A stretch of 64,000 nt of DNA from Alloascoidea africana (Eukaryota; Ascomycota; Alloascoideomycetes; Alloascoideales; Alloascoideaceae). Of this stretch, positions 42,073 to 54,226 are shown in pieces (the first letter of the stretch is position 1; the number at the start of each line of letters is the position of its first letter). The stretch covers positions 124,001 through 188,000 of the forward strand of contig JAKTTT010000005.1 of NCBI GenBank assembly GCA_030581615.1, read 5' to 3'. The notes beneath the pieces are model-generated. The model ran no database searches, had not been told where the DNA came from, and saw only the letters and a list, made by a program, of their open reading frames with translations. The position numbers and the translations under genes are program-made.

Positions 42073-42996
42073 TTAAACAACAGTTCCGTTTCCTAGTGCA
42101 ACGGCACTATTAGAAGAAAAGAAAGGAAAACTCGAAGAAACAGGAACAGTTGTTGATTCTGTTTCCTGCGTGGATGTCCAAGATGAAGAAGGAGAAGAAG
42201 CAGTAGGACTGGTAGTAACTGATTCCAGTGACGTTGACTTTGGATCAACAGATGTTGCTACTATCGAGGGTATAGTTGAGGATGTAACTGAGTTTGCTGG
42301 AGTAGGCTGCTGAGTTGTCTCTAATGTCTCTAGAATGGTTGGTTCAGGAACAATCGATTCTGAAGACGCTGTTTTTAAAGAAATCTCTTGAGTAGTTGTA
42401 TCTGAAATTATAGTCTCAGACGCTTCTGTCAGGGATTCTGGGGTTAAAGAGAGAACAGGTATGGACGTAATTATTGCAACTAGAGGAGAATTCGCAGTTG
42501 GTTCATTTATTTCAACCGAGGGATAGATTGTAATTATTGAAACCACAGTTAGGACTGAACCAGCCTCATCTGTAGACGTTAGAGTAACACTGCTTCGTGA
42601 AACAGTTTCTGTTATAGTTCTTGTGATAAAGGAAGTTGTTGTGTCCTGTTCTGAATTCGCAATTGCTTCTTTCGCTTCATTTGAAAATGCTGCTGCTGCT
42701 GCTGTTACGGTAATCGTCACTGTTGCTCCAGGATCAGTTAATCTAACAGTGACACGGCCATCAGGACCAGTTGTTGTAGTGGCACCAACAAGATACGTTG
42801 GTGAATGTGTTGTGATGGTAGTTTCCGATTGCACAGTAACTGTTTTCGTTTTCGTTGTCGTACTTGTAGAAGTTGTGGTGATATCACTTGATGAAACAGA
42901 ATTATTGGCACCCATAGTTACAGTGACATATTGGGCATTTGACGCGATGAAGAGAAACGAAAGGCCCAGGAAAAGGCTAAGAACGGGCAATTGCAT
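42073..42996 (-). CDS. Ser/Thr-rich secreted cell-wall protein
   Basis: 307 residues. A clear signal peptide (LPVLSLFLGLSFLFIASNA, cleavage near 20-22) is followed by a protein that is almost entirely Ser, Thr, Val, Pro and Glu (TTTSTSTTTKTKTVTVQS, then beta-rich stretches such as GATVTITVTAAAAAF). Such composition is typical of heavily O-mannosylated yeast wall or surface proteins. The C-terminus (SSFPFFSSNSAVALGNGTVV) is only weakly hydrophobic; a GPI signal is possible but not clear. No cysteine in the mature part. No specific family recognised. It lies at the right border of the gene-poor zone. Confidence 0.75.
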   Translation of the reverse strand: MQLPVLSLFLGLSFLFIASNAQYVTVTMGANNSVSSSDITTTSTSTTTKTKTVTVQSETTITTHSPTYLVGATTTTGPDGRVTVRLTDPGATVTITVTAAAAAFSNEAKEAIANSEQDTTTSFITRTITETVSRSSVTLTSTDEAGSVLTVVSIITIYPSVEINEPTANSPLVAIITSIPVLSLTPESLTEASETIISDTTTQEISLKTASSESIVPEPTILETLETTQQPTPANSVTSSTIPSIVATSVDPKSTSLESVTTSPTASSPSSSWTSTQETESTTVPVSSSFPFFSSNSAVALGNGTVV

Positions 42997-44103
42997 TTTT
43001 TTGAAGGGTCTGGTCTGGTCTTACAAATTTTGGAAAGAATGTATTGATTCGTGCTAAGCGAAAGTAGATGCAATTTCTTGTTTAATAAACCAGACTGGTT
43101 TTCAAAAACAAGATACAAGTGAAGGAACAGATATAATCTAACAAACCAAAAAAAAAAAAAAAAGGGAATCAGCCATAGTTATAGTTATATTTTGCACAAG
43201 TCATAATTAGAGAAGTAGTGGTGGAAGGGGTCAAAACATGTTGCAAACAAAGTTTATCGCTTATCCCAAAAAAGGTTGATACACGATTAAGTAGCGCGCC
43301 CATTTGGGGAAAAAATCAGCTTTTACTTCTTATATTTGCAAATACACTAAAGCGTTTAGGCCCCGACCAAGGTAAACCATCTTGTGTCATAGTGTTCAAT
43401 TAGTGGATATTTCGTGTTTTTTTTTTTGCAAGTAAAATTTACGCATCTTTTGTAAATGGAAACATACTGTTCTTTCTACGCTAAAATCACTGATGTCTTT
43501 CCATGATCTAAACAGAACTTGAAACATCGGTTAGTTTTATCAAACAAACAATCAATCAAGCAATTGTTGAGGGTCTCTTTGTGACGCGTAGAAAGAAACC
43601 AGTGCCAAGACGAGAGTATACGCTTGTGCCAGGGTTATGAACACACCAACCTTTCGGTTATAACAATTGTTTTCGTCCATTTCTTTTAAAGCACAATTAA
43701 TTTTGATTGATTGATTGATTAATAGGGGAAAAACCTGTTATATCTTTAATATTTCGCGATTCTCAAAATTGATTCTTTTGTCCTGTTTTAAAACGTAAAA
43801 CGCCATGAATTATGTGGTCAACAAAACGGAGGACAGAATATTATCGCTCACAAAGTTTCTCTCCAACGTGTCTTTAACAATATTTTTTTGGTCTTCGCGA
43901 CATAGATGTCCCTTCAATTCATATTCAAGAGAATTTCTGTTTGCACACACTTTTTTATACAAATCATTTTTTCATAACGAGACGAGATAGCGGGTGTACG
44001 GGTGTACATGTTTCTCAATAAGGAACATCCAGTTTGGAAAATGTGAAACCTCCTCATCTTAGATCCTCAGGTTGAACACTGAAGAAAGAAAAAAAAGGCA
44101 AAC
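42997..44103. other. Intergenic (cell-wall gene / TYR1)
   Basis: 1.1 kb divergent region. It holds a 15-A run at about 43149-43163 and short TTGA repeats at ~43700-43723. No gene recognised. Confidence 0.4.
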
Positions 44104-45770
44104 ATGGAAGAAAAAAGATCAAGATGGAAAGCTGAAAAGACAATTGGTATCATTGGGCTTGGAGATATGGGATTGTTATACGCAAGGCGATTCAGTGCAG
44201 CTGGATGGAAGTAAGTTCTTTGGGTCAAGCAAGTTGTTGCAATGACTTTGAGTTGAACTGATCTGAAAATGGTGATGTCGTCTTGTTTATTAATAAACAT
44301 GAAGAGTTTGTGGATGTGATCGAGAGGAGGTTTATGAAGATATCAAAGAGAAATACAAAGGCAAGCATTACGAACTGAGCTTCTTCTTTGGGACTGGTAT
44401 TGTCTAACCAAGAAATTGTTTATATCTAGATGAGGACTTTTCAGTTGTTAAAAACGGACACCTGGTATCGCGTATCAGCGATTATATCGTATACAGTGTA
44501 GAAGCGGAAAACATCGACAAGATCGTTGCTCTATATGGGCCTTGTAAGTTGACAGACCAAGCAGATTACAGGAAACTAGATTAATACTGACACAAAATTT
44601 ATTCCAGCGACAAAAATGAATGCTATTGTTGGGGGCCAAACCTCATGTAAAGCCCCTGAAATTGCAGCTTTTAACAAGTACCTACCCTCAGATGTTGAGA
44701 TCATCTCGTGTCATTCTTTGCATGGGCCAAGGGTAGAGACGACGGGCCAACCACTGGTTTTCCTACAATATCGAGCATCACAGAACAGTGCGGACTTTGT
44801 GTTGGAGGTACTCTCTTGTTTGCATTCAAAGATTGTTTATCTTACACCAGAGGAGCACGATAGAATCACTGCAGACACTCAGGCAGTTACTCACGCGGCG
44901 TTTTTGAGCATGGGAGTCGCATGGAAAGCCAATGATCAATTCCCATGGAAAGTGCCCAAATGGGTGGGTGGGATTGAAAATGCAAAGATCAATATATCTC
45001 TTCGCATTTACTCGAACAAATGGCATGTGTATGCTGGACTGGCGATTACAAACCCTTCGGCGCATAACCAGATTTTGCAATACGCAACGTCGACAACCGA
45101 GCTGTTCAAATTGATGATAGAGGGAGAAAAAGAACAGCTTAGGAAGCGGCTTTATGCGGCAAAAGAGGCGGTATTCGGAGGGTTGGATCCGAATCACCAG
45201 CTTCTGTTATCAGACGACCTGCTTTCGAAGTACTCTCTGGGGAGTATACCACGAGAACAAACCATGCCAAATTCGCATCTGAGCCTGCTGGCGATGGTGG
45301 ACAGCTGGTACCAACTAGGAATTGTGCCATACGACCATATCATCTGTTCGACTCCGGTAAGGCTACAATTGTCGGTCTAGTAGGTGTTTTTGTTTATCTT
45401 TGATCTAACTTGCCTGTTTGAAATTCAGCTGTTCCGTATCTGGCTCGGCGTCACGGAGTATCTGTTCTGCAGCCCTGGACTGCTGGAGGAATGTATCGAG
45501 GTGGCAGCCACAGACACGAACTTTCGACCGGACGATCTCGAGTTCACCATCGCCGCGAGGGTAAGACTACTATGCCTGTGAGACGGTCGTTGCAGTTTAC
45601 TAACAACGGTGGGTCGGATATAGCAATGGAGCGGGATCGTTTCAAACTGCGATTTCAAAATGTACAAGCAGCTGTTTGAAAACACACAGGTGTATTTTTC
45701 TAAAAAGTTCCCGGAGGCCACGAGGATCGGAAACGAGATGATTAACAGCATTTTGCAGAAAACGCATTGA
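44104..45770 (+). CDS. TYR1: Prephenate dehydrogenase, six exons
   Basis: Exons 44104-44210, 44305-44360, 44430-44543, 44608-45356, 45429-45560 and 45624-45770; 434 residues. Every join restores strong family sequence: GWKVCGCDREEVYEDIKEKY, DEDFSVVKNGHLVSRISDYI, YGPSTKMNAIVGGQTS, ICSTPLFRIWLGVTEYLF, AARQWSGIVSNCDF. Intron 2 begins GCAAGC after AAAG and appears to be a GC-AG intron; intron 5 has a perfect TACTAAC. The N-terminus carries the NAD(P) fold (IGIIGLGDMGLLY), and the catalytic region HSLHGPRVETTGQP and HDRITADTQAVTHAAFLSMG. It converts prephenate to 4-hydroxyphenylpyruvate for tyrosine. Length equals the non-ACT core of S. cerevisiae Tyr1 (452). Confidence 0.96.
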
Positions 45771-46125
45771 CTTAGATAGATTCTATAATGCCATATCATG
45801 ATCTTGTCCATGATCTTATCGATGATCTTATCCACGTTTTCTGCCGGATCGGGTCCGATCTTCGATAGTAGCATAGTGTTAATCCGAGGACTCCAGATAG
45901 ACTTGCGGATGGCACGCCATCGCACCCAGAACTTTAGCGCCGCTCTTTTAGGCTCTTTTGGACTGTTTGGGGGCTCTTTTAGGCTCTTTTAGACTCCCGA
46001 GGGATCTTTTAGACTCTTAGAGACTCCTTTAGACTCTGCTCGGTCACACGAGTCGGTGGCGAGGACCCATCACACTGCTCGTGCAACGGTGCTGTTCCAG
46101 CATTTAGACGCCGCTCTCTTTTCCA

Positions 46126-46158
<33 letters not shown>

Positions 46159-46599
46159 CATCTTCCTCACTCCATCCAGAGAGACCTTCCCTCCAGAAAC
46201 AGCCACTTCCGCCCCAGGCAGCTCGCCGGCCGCCGCTGCCTCGGGCCCGCTGTCCCCGGCCAGCCTCGGAGGGCCTGCCCTCTCCTGCTCGTCCTCGTTC
46301 TCGTTCTCGTTTTCCCTTCCGTGAGGCCGCGGACCCGAGACCCGCTTGCATGGACCGGCCCACATGGGCATCGGAGGTTAGACTTCCCGTTTCGGGCAGG
46401 GCACAAAACATAAAACGCTGCGCTCTCCCGCGGCGACTTCTTCTCTCTGACCCTACTTCTCGACAAAGGACGCCGTTGTGCCTGGACTGTGTAGCTCTGC
46501 CCCGGGTGCCCCGTACTGTCCTTCCAGCCCTTCTCAGAGAACCACGGGTCAAGACTAAAGACTTTTTTTCCTCCAGTACGTCATCACCTCCGAGCAAAC
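45771..46599. repeat. TYR1/GDE1 intergenic region with degenerate tandem repeats
   Basis: 829 bp. At about 45944-46033 a CTCTTTTAGACT-like unit recurs six or more times with small changes. At 46124-46158 there are about six CTCACT units in a row. The remainder (46180-46350) is GC-rich. GDE1 starts at 46600. The pyrimidine-rich strand faces the promoter; a role in nucleosome depletion is conjecture. Confidence 0.6.
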
Positions 46600-49500
46600 A
46601 TGAAGTTTGGCAAAACGTAAGCAGGGTTCATCACACACAGGCACCTCTTGAGATAATCATCTAGACCCAGCACGGCTAACTGTTCCGGGAGGAGGAAAAC
46701 AGTCTCATCAGCCATCAAATTCCTGAATGGAGGTAAGCTTGTTCTTGCTTATGTGTGGTGGTGCCATCTATGATTCCTAATCTTCCCCCACCGATAGCCA
46801 TTCTTATCTAAATTACAAAGACCTGAAGCAAAAAATAAAAACAATCGTAAAAACCCATGGCGAACGCTACTTGGAAGGACTGACTGACCCTTTGGCAAGC
46901 ACCAATGGAGACGTTGAAGGTAAGCAAAATTTGCCCCAAAAGTCCTCCTTCCTCTTTTCGTTCCTAGTACTCTAACGCCGTGTGGACGCATATTATGCAG
47001 CTTTTTTTTACTCGCTCGATAGAAATGTCGAAAAAGTGGACCAATTTTACAATCAGAAGCAAACTGAGTATCTGAGAAGAATCAGAAACCTCACAAGTAT
47101 GCTCCATACCAATTTTGTCAACCATGTAATCGATTTGGAACAAGAAGAATTGGATGATTTGAAGGGAATTTTATTGGACTTGAGAAAAAACCTTCGGAAC
47201 CTTAAGGTATGTTCAAGCATCTTCATCATAATCATTATTAGTCCTTGCTTTAACACCGTTATAGTGGTTTGGTGACCTCAATCGACGTGGGTTTGTCAAA
47301 ATTCTGAAAAAATTTGACAAGAAAACAGGTTTAAAAGTTCAACAATTATGGCTCGATAGCAAAATTCTCGTATTGCCCTTTGCATCTGGGTCAGTCACTG
47401 ATAACGAAATCCGAGAGATTAATGCAATTCTTTCCGAATTTTCCAAAAATGGAGATGAAATCAAGGATGACTTGTCGTTATCGTCTACCACTAGGCCAGA
47501 GCCCAAGTTTAGACTAAACAGGACCAGCTCATCTTCTTCAATCTTCAGATTGGACAGTGTAAAAGCTGCTATTCAAGAGGATGATAACGTTGCGTTGAAG
47601 ACCTCGATAGAATCACGAACTATCAAGCCCACGATTAAGTTCTGGTTATCGCTCTTGCAAAAATGTGCATTGCTTTCAAGCTTTAAATGTATTGACTACG
47701 TCCTACAAAACGTTATCACGCTAAAAGACGATTCGGAAATAAACCAAAGAAATTTCTTCCACAATTTCATCATTGTGCTGGGGAAGCAAAAACTGAAAAA
47801 AGACGATAATACGCTTATACAACAGTTGTCTTCATCCACTGATCAAAGTCAGAATGGTATTGCCCAAAATGATGGTTTCAAATCATTGCAGTACATTCTT
47901 TCGCATTGTAATGAATCGTTTCGAAAGTTGTTGATCGAGCAGGACAACTACAAACGGGCTCCTCTCCATTATGCCTCTCAGTTTGGCCTTGCAGATGTAA
48001 CATCCACAATCATCAAGTATCTAAAGAAATGGGGGCTTTTTGATGCAGGTGTAGGATTGGATACAAATTATTGGTGTGATTCAGATGGACTAACACCGTT
48101 GTCCTTGGCTGTCAGTGGTAAGCATCACTTGACAACGAAGGTGCTTTTGGAAGCCGTGAATCCTGAGGTAAAACTCCAGCAAAACAATTTACTTCTGCTG
48201 GCCGTGTATGTTAACAGCGTTCCCTTGGTTGAGCTGCTTATCAAACACGGACTGGATGTGGATTTTGCAGAGGATGATACTGGTGAGACTCTGGTGTATA
48301 TTGCCTGTAAACTCAAGCAAGTTGAGATTGTAAAGACTTTGCTAAAGCATCATGCAAACATTGAGCTTTCCGAGTCTACTTTTGGATGGACTCCTATATT
48401 TGCTGCAGCCGCAGAGGGGAACGACGAGCTTGTCGATATTCTGCTTCAATCAGGAGCAATTTACTCCAAATTTGACGAATCTGGATGGACACCAATGGAA
48501 CATGCCTGTCTTCGAGGACATTTACAACTTGCACAAAAATTGAAACCTTGTGATGGATTGGAGGAAAAAGCCAGTGAACACAAAAACCATTCTACCAAAA
48601 ACATTAACTCGATTGATGTCACTGTTGTTGATTCTTCGAAAAAGAAAAAAGCACGGGATAGATCAACCTCTCCGAAACCTATAGTTAAAAGTGTGGGACA
48701 TAGATATTTGACTCCAAACAAGTGTATGATTCTGGTTACGCTTGGCTCCACACATTTCAACTTTAAAGAAGCCGCTGTGACTATTGACGAAGCCCCCTTT
48801 TCATTGACATTTTCAACACAATTGGACACTGCATTGTCTCTCGTGGTTTCAGCTTCTGGCGCCACTGGTGAATCAACAGTTATTGATCTACCTTTGCAAG
48901 ATGATCTTTCAACAGAGCCTGTGGCTTTTTACAGTGCAGACCCAATGAAAAGTGTTATATTTTTCGATATTGTGCCTACCTATGCAGGCAACAATAAACG
49001 AACTGTGGGGAGAGCAGTCGCCATGCTTTCGAGTATACGTTCTGAAGTTGGCAATAGAAAGAGAAGTTTACATGAGGTTATCACTGTGCCTATACTAAAA
49101 GCCGATACTTTGGAAGTTATTGGCAGTGTCAAGTTCCAATTTCTTATTGTTAAACCTTTCTATCATCCGAACATGGGAATTGGGAAAAGTGATACTTATT
49201 GGAAGTCAGTTATAACTGGCAATAACGCGGGTAAACTTATTGGACATCGGGGTATGGGTAAAAACTCGGTTAACAAGAGTTTACAACTTGGTGAAAATAC
49301 AGTTGATTCATTGGTTGCAGCAGCAAACCTGGGTCTTTCATATGTTGAATTTGATGTTCAATTGACGAAAGATCACGTTCCTGTCATTTATCATGATTTT
49401 CTAGTTGCTGAGACTGGAATTGATAGTCCGATGCATGATTTAACATCGGAACAGTTTTTGGGACTTTCGGAACAACATCGTAATACACATAAGGCATATT

Positions 49501-50366
49501 ACAATGTGAAAAACAAGAATAAAACAAATGACAAGTTTAAAGAATTGTTGAAGGAAAAATTGGCAAATGATAACCCAACAGATTTTATCCCAAATGGTGC
49601 TATTGTTGCAAATTCAAACTCAAAAGGAGAAGGAAAAGGAAAAGGGGAGGATAGAAAGCCTCGGAATCGATCATTGTCACTTCATATTGATTTCAATAAT
49701 GTTGAAGAAGAGCAAGATTCGCGGGTTTTGAACGATAAAATCAAACATACCCGAGATTTCAAACAAAAGGGTTTCAAAGGAAATTCTCCAGGTATCAGTA
49801 TCTATGCACCATTCACGAGTCTCGAAGAGGTTTTCAAAACTCTTCCTCCCAAAGTTGGATTCAACATTGAATGCAAATATCCATTGTTAAGTGAGGCTGA
49901 GGATGAGGATATGGACAACATTGCATTTGAACTTAATCTTTGGGTCGATACAGTTTTGAAATGTGTTTATGATCATTCAAACGGTAGAGATATTCTTTTT
50001 TCATCATTCCATCCGGATATTTGTCTTATGCTTTCAATGAAACAGCCCAGTATCCCCGTTTTGTTTCTTACAGAGTCCGGATTTACCCAAATGGGAGATG
50101 TACGATGTTCAAGTCTACAATCTGCAATTCGGTTTGCGAAAAGGTGGAATTTATTGGGGATTGTAACAGAATCCAGTCCACTCCTAATGTGTCCACGACT
50201 CATTGGAGTCGTGAAACAATCCGGTTTGGTCTGTGTTACTTATGGAAACAGCAATGATACTTCGGAAAGCGCCAAAAAACAAATGGAGGCTGGTGTGGAT
50301 GCGGTTATCGTGGACTCTGTTCTTGCAGTCAGGAAGGGACTAACAGCTGTCGAAAACACAATCTAG
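46600..50366 (+). CDS. GDE1: Glycerophosphocholine phosphodiesterase Gde1 (SPX-ankyrin-GDPD), five exons
   Basis: Exons 46600-46616, 46712-46732, 46798-46919, 47001-47206 and 47265-50366; 1155 residues. The first two exons are only 17 and 21 nt and give MKFGKTHQIPEW, the universal SPX start; exons 3-5 continue SHSYLNYKDLKQKIKTI, DRNVEKVDQFYNQKQTEYL and LKWFGDLNRRGFVKILKKF. Order: SPX (~1-165, with the lysine cluster that senses inositol pyrophosphates), ankyrin repeats (~350-550), an intermediate domain, and a GDPD domain (~778-1155). The GDPD keeps HRG, ENT, EFDVQ, IYHD and IECKYP, so it should be active, unlike the degenerate GDPD of Pho81. It splits glycerophosphocholine for choline and phosphate recycling. 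Confidence 0.95.
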
Positions 50367-50583
50367 TTTTTCTTCTTCTTTGTTATATGTTTTGTTGCTT
50401 CATTTCATAGACGGTTTTTGTGCCTACAGTAGTAGTAGTACTTTTTTCATATTCGTTTTAACCCTTGTAATTTTTTTTTAGAAATGTTAAGATAATGATG
50501 ATGAAAAATAAAGCGTAGAGTCCGATATACTAAAGCATAACTAACAAGTATATAAATATATATATCGCACATCTGGGTTGGGT

Positions 50584-51660
50584 CTACTGCTTGACCTTCT
50601 CGTCCTCCGTCTTCTTCACAGGATGGGGTGCCGCAAAGCCCGCTGCGCCAGAAGCCGTGAACCTGACCTGTTCTTCCGGTTGTTTAGTACCAGCAGCAGC
50701 AGTGCTCTTTGCGAGTTTCTCCCGTTTTTTAATCTCTGCCAGTCTTTTCGCCTCAGCGTGGATTTCTGATGCACTCTTGACAGCCGAAGTGTAAAAGCTT
50801 CGAATCTTGTCATCTCCTTCCCTTGCATTTGGATCCACATACCGGGTAAACTTATGCTGAAGGTCGTATTTGTTGTTCAAATCACCCACTGCCCTTTGCG
50901 TCTTGGCCTCAACCTGATACTTTGTATTGATGCTCCCCAAGAATGAACGGAACTTTGTCGAAACGCCGTGCTTCTGGTCAAAAGTGACTGCCCGGTTGAT
51001 CCCCTGGTCTGCCAAAACATAGCCGTGCGATAGGTATTCGGCCACAATTGCAGCCTTGGGTTTGACCTCTTGTGGAACGTCGTCTGCTGATGGACTTGGG
51101 GGAGAGTGGGCTGTCTGTGGCTTGGCACTGGGCAGTCCTACAGAGGTCGCGACTCCGGTTGAGGTTGCCAATCCGCTGGAGGTTGTGTAGATTTCCGAAG
51201 AGGAAGCAGGAGCAGGGGGCTTGCTGCTCGTGGGAACAGGGGGAGGTGGAGGAGTGGATTCTATATCGCCATACAGGTTGCCCTTGGGCTCCTCCAGGTT
51301 CGCCCTGGGGGTTTCCCTGGGGGCTTGTTCTACAGCCTCCTTCTCTGGCGGATACTCTGTTGACGTGGAAGCAGAGGGAACGTCGCCGTAGTTGGGAAGC
51401 TCATCCTTGGTAGTACCCGATGAGTGTGCCTGGTGGTCGACAATCTCCTCCACGGTGATGGGGATGTCTCCAACCAACGCCTTGTCCAGCAACAAGGCTG
51501 TGTGAATGGCATCCGAAGATGCAAAAGTGACCGTTGCAACTCCTTTGTTGGTGTCGTAGTCAATTGAGTCGATCTTGCCGCTGAATGCAAAGAATTCACG
51601 GAGCTCGTCTTTCGTAACGGAGCTGGGGATGTTGGAGGCGCGAACTGCGTTGGAGGACAT
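50584..51660 (-). CDS. RRM protein, Vip1-like
   Basis: 358 residues. An N-terminal RNA-recognition motif (~5-75): VRASNIPSSVTKDELREFFA with RNP-like GVATVTFASSDAIHTALLL. A low-complexity linker follows with five consecutive prolines and many Ser/Thr/Ala (~80-200). The conserved C-terminal part (AAIVAEYLSHGYVLADQGIN, then AVTFDQKHGVSTKFRSFL and NTKYQVEAKTQRAVGDLNNK) is typical of the S. pombe Vip1 group of RRM proteins. The C-terminus is Lys/Glu-rich. Function is poorly known; the group resembles the plant ACD11-binding RRM proteins. It is convergent with GDE1, 217 bp apart. Confidence 0.82.
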   Translation of the reverse strand: MSSNAVRASNIPSSVTKDELREFFAFSGKIDSIDYDTNKGVATVTFASSDAIHTALLLDKALVGDIPITVEEIVDHQAHSSGTTKDELPNYGDVPSASTSTEYPPEKEAVEQAPRETPRANLEEPKGNLYGDIESTPPPPPVPTSSKPPAPASSSEIYTTSSGLATSTGVATSVGLPSAKPQTAHSPPSPSADDVPQEVKPKAAIVAEYLSHGYVLADQGINRAVTFDQKHGVSTKFRSFLGSINTKYQVEAKTQRAVGDLNNKYDLQHKFTRYVDPNAREGDDKIRSFYTSAVKSASEIHAEAKRLAEIKKREKLAKSTAAAGTKQPEEQVRFTASGAAGFAAPHPVKKTEDEKVKQ

Positions 51661-52266
51661 GTTGTGAGGGAAGAATTGATAGTGGTGAGCTAGACAAAGG
51701 GTATACGTATATATGGGATGGGATGGAAGAGAAGGAGAAGAAAGAGAGGGAATGGTGTGGTATAAATAGGGGTAAATTCGTCACCGTTGAGACGGCGAAT
51801 CGAAGGAGATGATCCATCCATCACAGCCCGTTTGCCATTTGCCATTTGCCATTTGCCATTATTGTGAGACCGGGCCAGATTCGCCACCGATCGGAGGAAG
51901 GGCGGGTCCACGGCCGTCGCAGCTGCTTCGCCCCGTGGAAGAAGACGGTGGTGGTCCAGAGAGCTCGCGATGAGGTCATGGATGGAGGTGCTCAGCCTAC
52001 GAGGAAGTACAAGATGGCAAGTTAACTAAATCCAACGTTTCATTCAGCTAAATCGAAAACATGAAATAAAAAGACCGAGACAGAAAACGAAAACGAAAAC
52101 GAAAACAAAAACAGAAACACAATTCACAGTATGCAAAACGGCAGGTTATTTTGATTCAGGTTATCCAATACATCCCGAGACATCTGAGCTGCAGTAGTAG
52201 TAGGAAAACATAGACAGGTTCCCTTCCTCTCACATTGGTGTGGATTTGTGCTGGTTCAGCCTTCGC
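51661..52266. other. Vip1-like gene promoter with tandem repeat
   Basis: 606 bp. Four TTTGCCA units in a row at about 51830-51857; an AACGAA/AACAAA-type A-rich repeat at about 52088-52117. No gene seen. Confidence 0.5.
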
Positions 52267-52347
52267 TTAGTGGTGGCAGCAGGAGCACTTGCAACCGGAG
52301 GCACAGTGGCAGGTCTTAGCAGAGGTACAGTCACACTTGGCAGCCAT
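52267..52347 (-). CDS. Metallothionein, 26 residues (copy 1)
   Basis: A 27-codon frame starting MAAKCDCTSAK, with eight cysteines at 5, 7, 13, 15, 19, 21, 23 and 24: three CxC pairs plus CxCC near the end. This spacing is much like the 26-residue copper metallothionein of Neurospora crassa, which has seven. It binds copper or other soft metals as a thiolate cluster. No intron. A TATTTATA element lies at 52459-52466, ~112 bp upstream. GCTGT cores at about 52520-52545 resemble Ace1/Cup2-type copper sites but are not proven. A second copy lies about 1.9 kb to the right in the same orientation. It is too short for usual ORF calling. Confidence 0.9.
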   Translation of the reverse strand: MAAKCDCTSAKTCHCASGCKCSCCHH

Positions 52348-54226
52348 TGTTGATGTTGTTTGGAGTAGATAGAGTAGAGAAGTTTGGTGTTTGAGCTTGT
52401 TTGATGTAGAACCAGAGAGGTGATGAAGCAGGATCCAGAAGATGGAGAAATGGACCTCTATTTATACCCTCTGGGCCCGGCCATCCTCGGGAAGATCAGA
52501 CGTGTGCGAGATGACGTGTTGCTGTCTCGCACCGCTGTTCCAGGTCCCAGACAGATCTGGTCAGACTCGCGAGGTGGTGATGCTGGTGATCTTTGCAATC
52601 AGCGGTTAAGCGAGCACAGACCCGACGAATCTCCACAAGCGGCACCACGGCAGAAAAGCAGAAAAGGCCACCTTCGGATCAGCGCTCTCGCCCATCTCCT
52701 TCACTGGCTCTCGCGCTTCCGATATGGCGCCGTGCGGTCGTCGGAGGGTGCTGGCTTCGGAGCCCTGGGGCTGCTTCCGGGGGCTGCTTCTGGACACTGC
52801 GAAAAGTTCCCCTAACCCATCGTTCGCTCTCATCAGCAGATAGCCATTCCAAGGAAAAAGAGACAAGACCAGAATCTTTAATTTAATATTTGGTTGGCGT
52901 AGTTCGGTTTAGTATTCTTTTAGATGTTTGTCTCGAATCGACTTGTCTGGTCTCCGAATGACAGAATCTCTGGTACAAATCAAAGTCACTTACGTCTGGC
53001 TCCTAAGATACGCTTTCTGTAGATCACAGGTCCTTTTTTCTTATTAGCTGAATTCACACCCAGTCTGCTGATCGATCGATCCATTTATCGATCGATCGAT
53101 CGGTCCTATTGATTACAATTCAGCAAAGTGACGTAAAGGCTAACTTGCTTTTCAAACAATATCGCTCATCTATCTATATACTCATTCCCACAATAAACAT
53201 CTATTCCTATCGATGCGTCCCTCTATCAACGATATTCATTCAAAGTAAAGTAAATAATATCGTGGGTGCGATGACATGTCCTCTGGTCCAGATCAGCTTA
53301 CAGTACCCACAATAACGGTCGTAATTGTATTGATCCCAGTTCCAGTTTCAAGTTCAAGCTCGATTTCGATTTTGGTTTTGGTTTTGGTTTCGGATCCCAC
53401 CTGGCTTAGATTAAGGTTGTTGTTTTTTGTTCTATTTGGCCGATCCGTGTAGAATGACGATCAGACAGGAAGGAATTTGGGGAAGTTTCCCGATCTAGAA
53501 GATGGTCTCTGGGGAAGAGTCACGCTGGTTACGTGGAGACATAGATAAGTCGTTACAGTGGGTTTTTTTATTACAGGAAATTTACGTACTGTGTTTCTGG
53601 GACACCAGTAAACCAAAGATTCTATTTTACTGTAGATTATGACGATGTCTTCTTAGAAGAAGGAGCAAATGAGATACAAAGGCCAGTCTCAAGACTCTTG
53701 AGACTCAAAACCTTAGCCACAGACTAGTTATATCTTGTACTTGTCTAGCAAACCTCCCAAGGAGATGGGCTATTTCCTAATGCTACCATCCAGAGCGTGT
53801 GTAAATTAAATATCGATGTGATAGTTGTGCTCTCTGCATGTTCTAGCAGACATCTACAACAACCCCAAAGGTTGTCAATTTTTGTCAATTTTTGACCAGG
53901 TTTCTAACAATTTGTATCCGTTTTTACGAGTAAATCATAACTCCATTTGTAAATGGCCATAGACAATTTCACACAAAAGGGTAAATTTACTCTAGATGAT
54001 GAATTTAAAATAAAAAATCTGAATTCAATTCAAAACAACTAAAAACATATGGACTTTAAACAGACTAAATGCCAAATCATTGACATACACATAGACAAAA
54101 CAGTGAACAGTTGAACAGCTAACACAATATTTTTGCTTTGACCAATGTACTTGTAATCCAGTAGTTCGTATACACCACAAGCCGTTTTAAAGCTGAATCC
54201 AAAAGAAGTAAAAAGTCATGGTTGAC
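52348..54226. other. Intergenic between the two metallothionein genes
   Basis: 1.9 kb. The first ~300 bp are the copy 1 promoter; GC-rich DNA at 52500-52800 carries open frames without content. A GATC-rich imperfect palindrome lies at 53070-53103 and a GGTTTT repeat at 53365-53395. AT-rich afterwards. No gene found. Confidence 0.45.

Noticed and set aside
46056-46664. 202-codon plus-strand frame overlapping the GDE1 start
   Set aside because: It is driven by GC-rich and CTCACT repeat sequence, and conflicts with the SPX micro-exons, which match the family exactly.
52420-52815. 131-codon plus-strand frame in the metallothionein promoter
   Set aside because: It lies in a GC-rich block where long frames arise by chance, overlaps the TATA element and candidate copper sites of metallothionein copy 1, and has no domain-like content.
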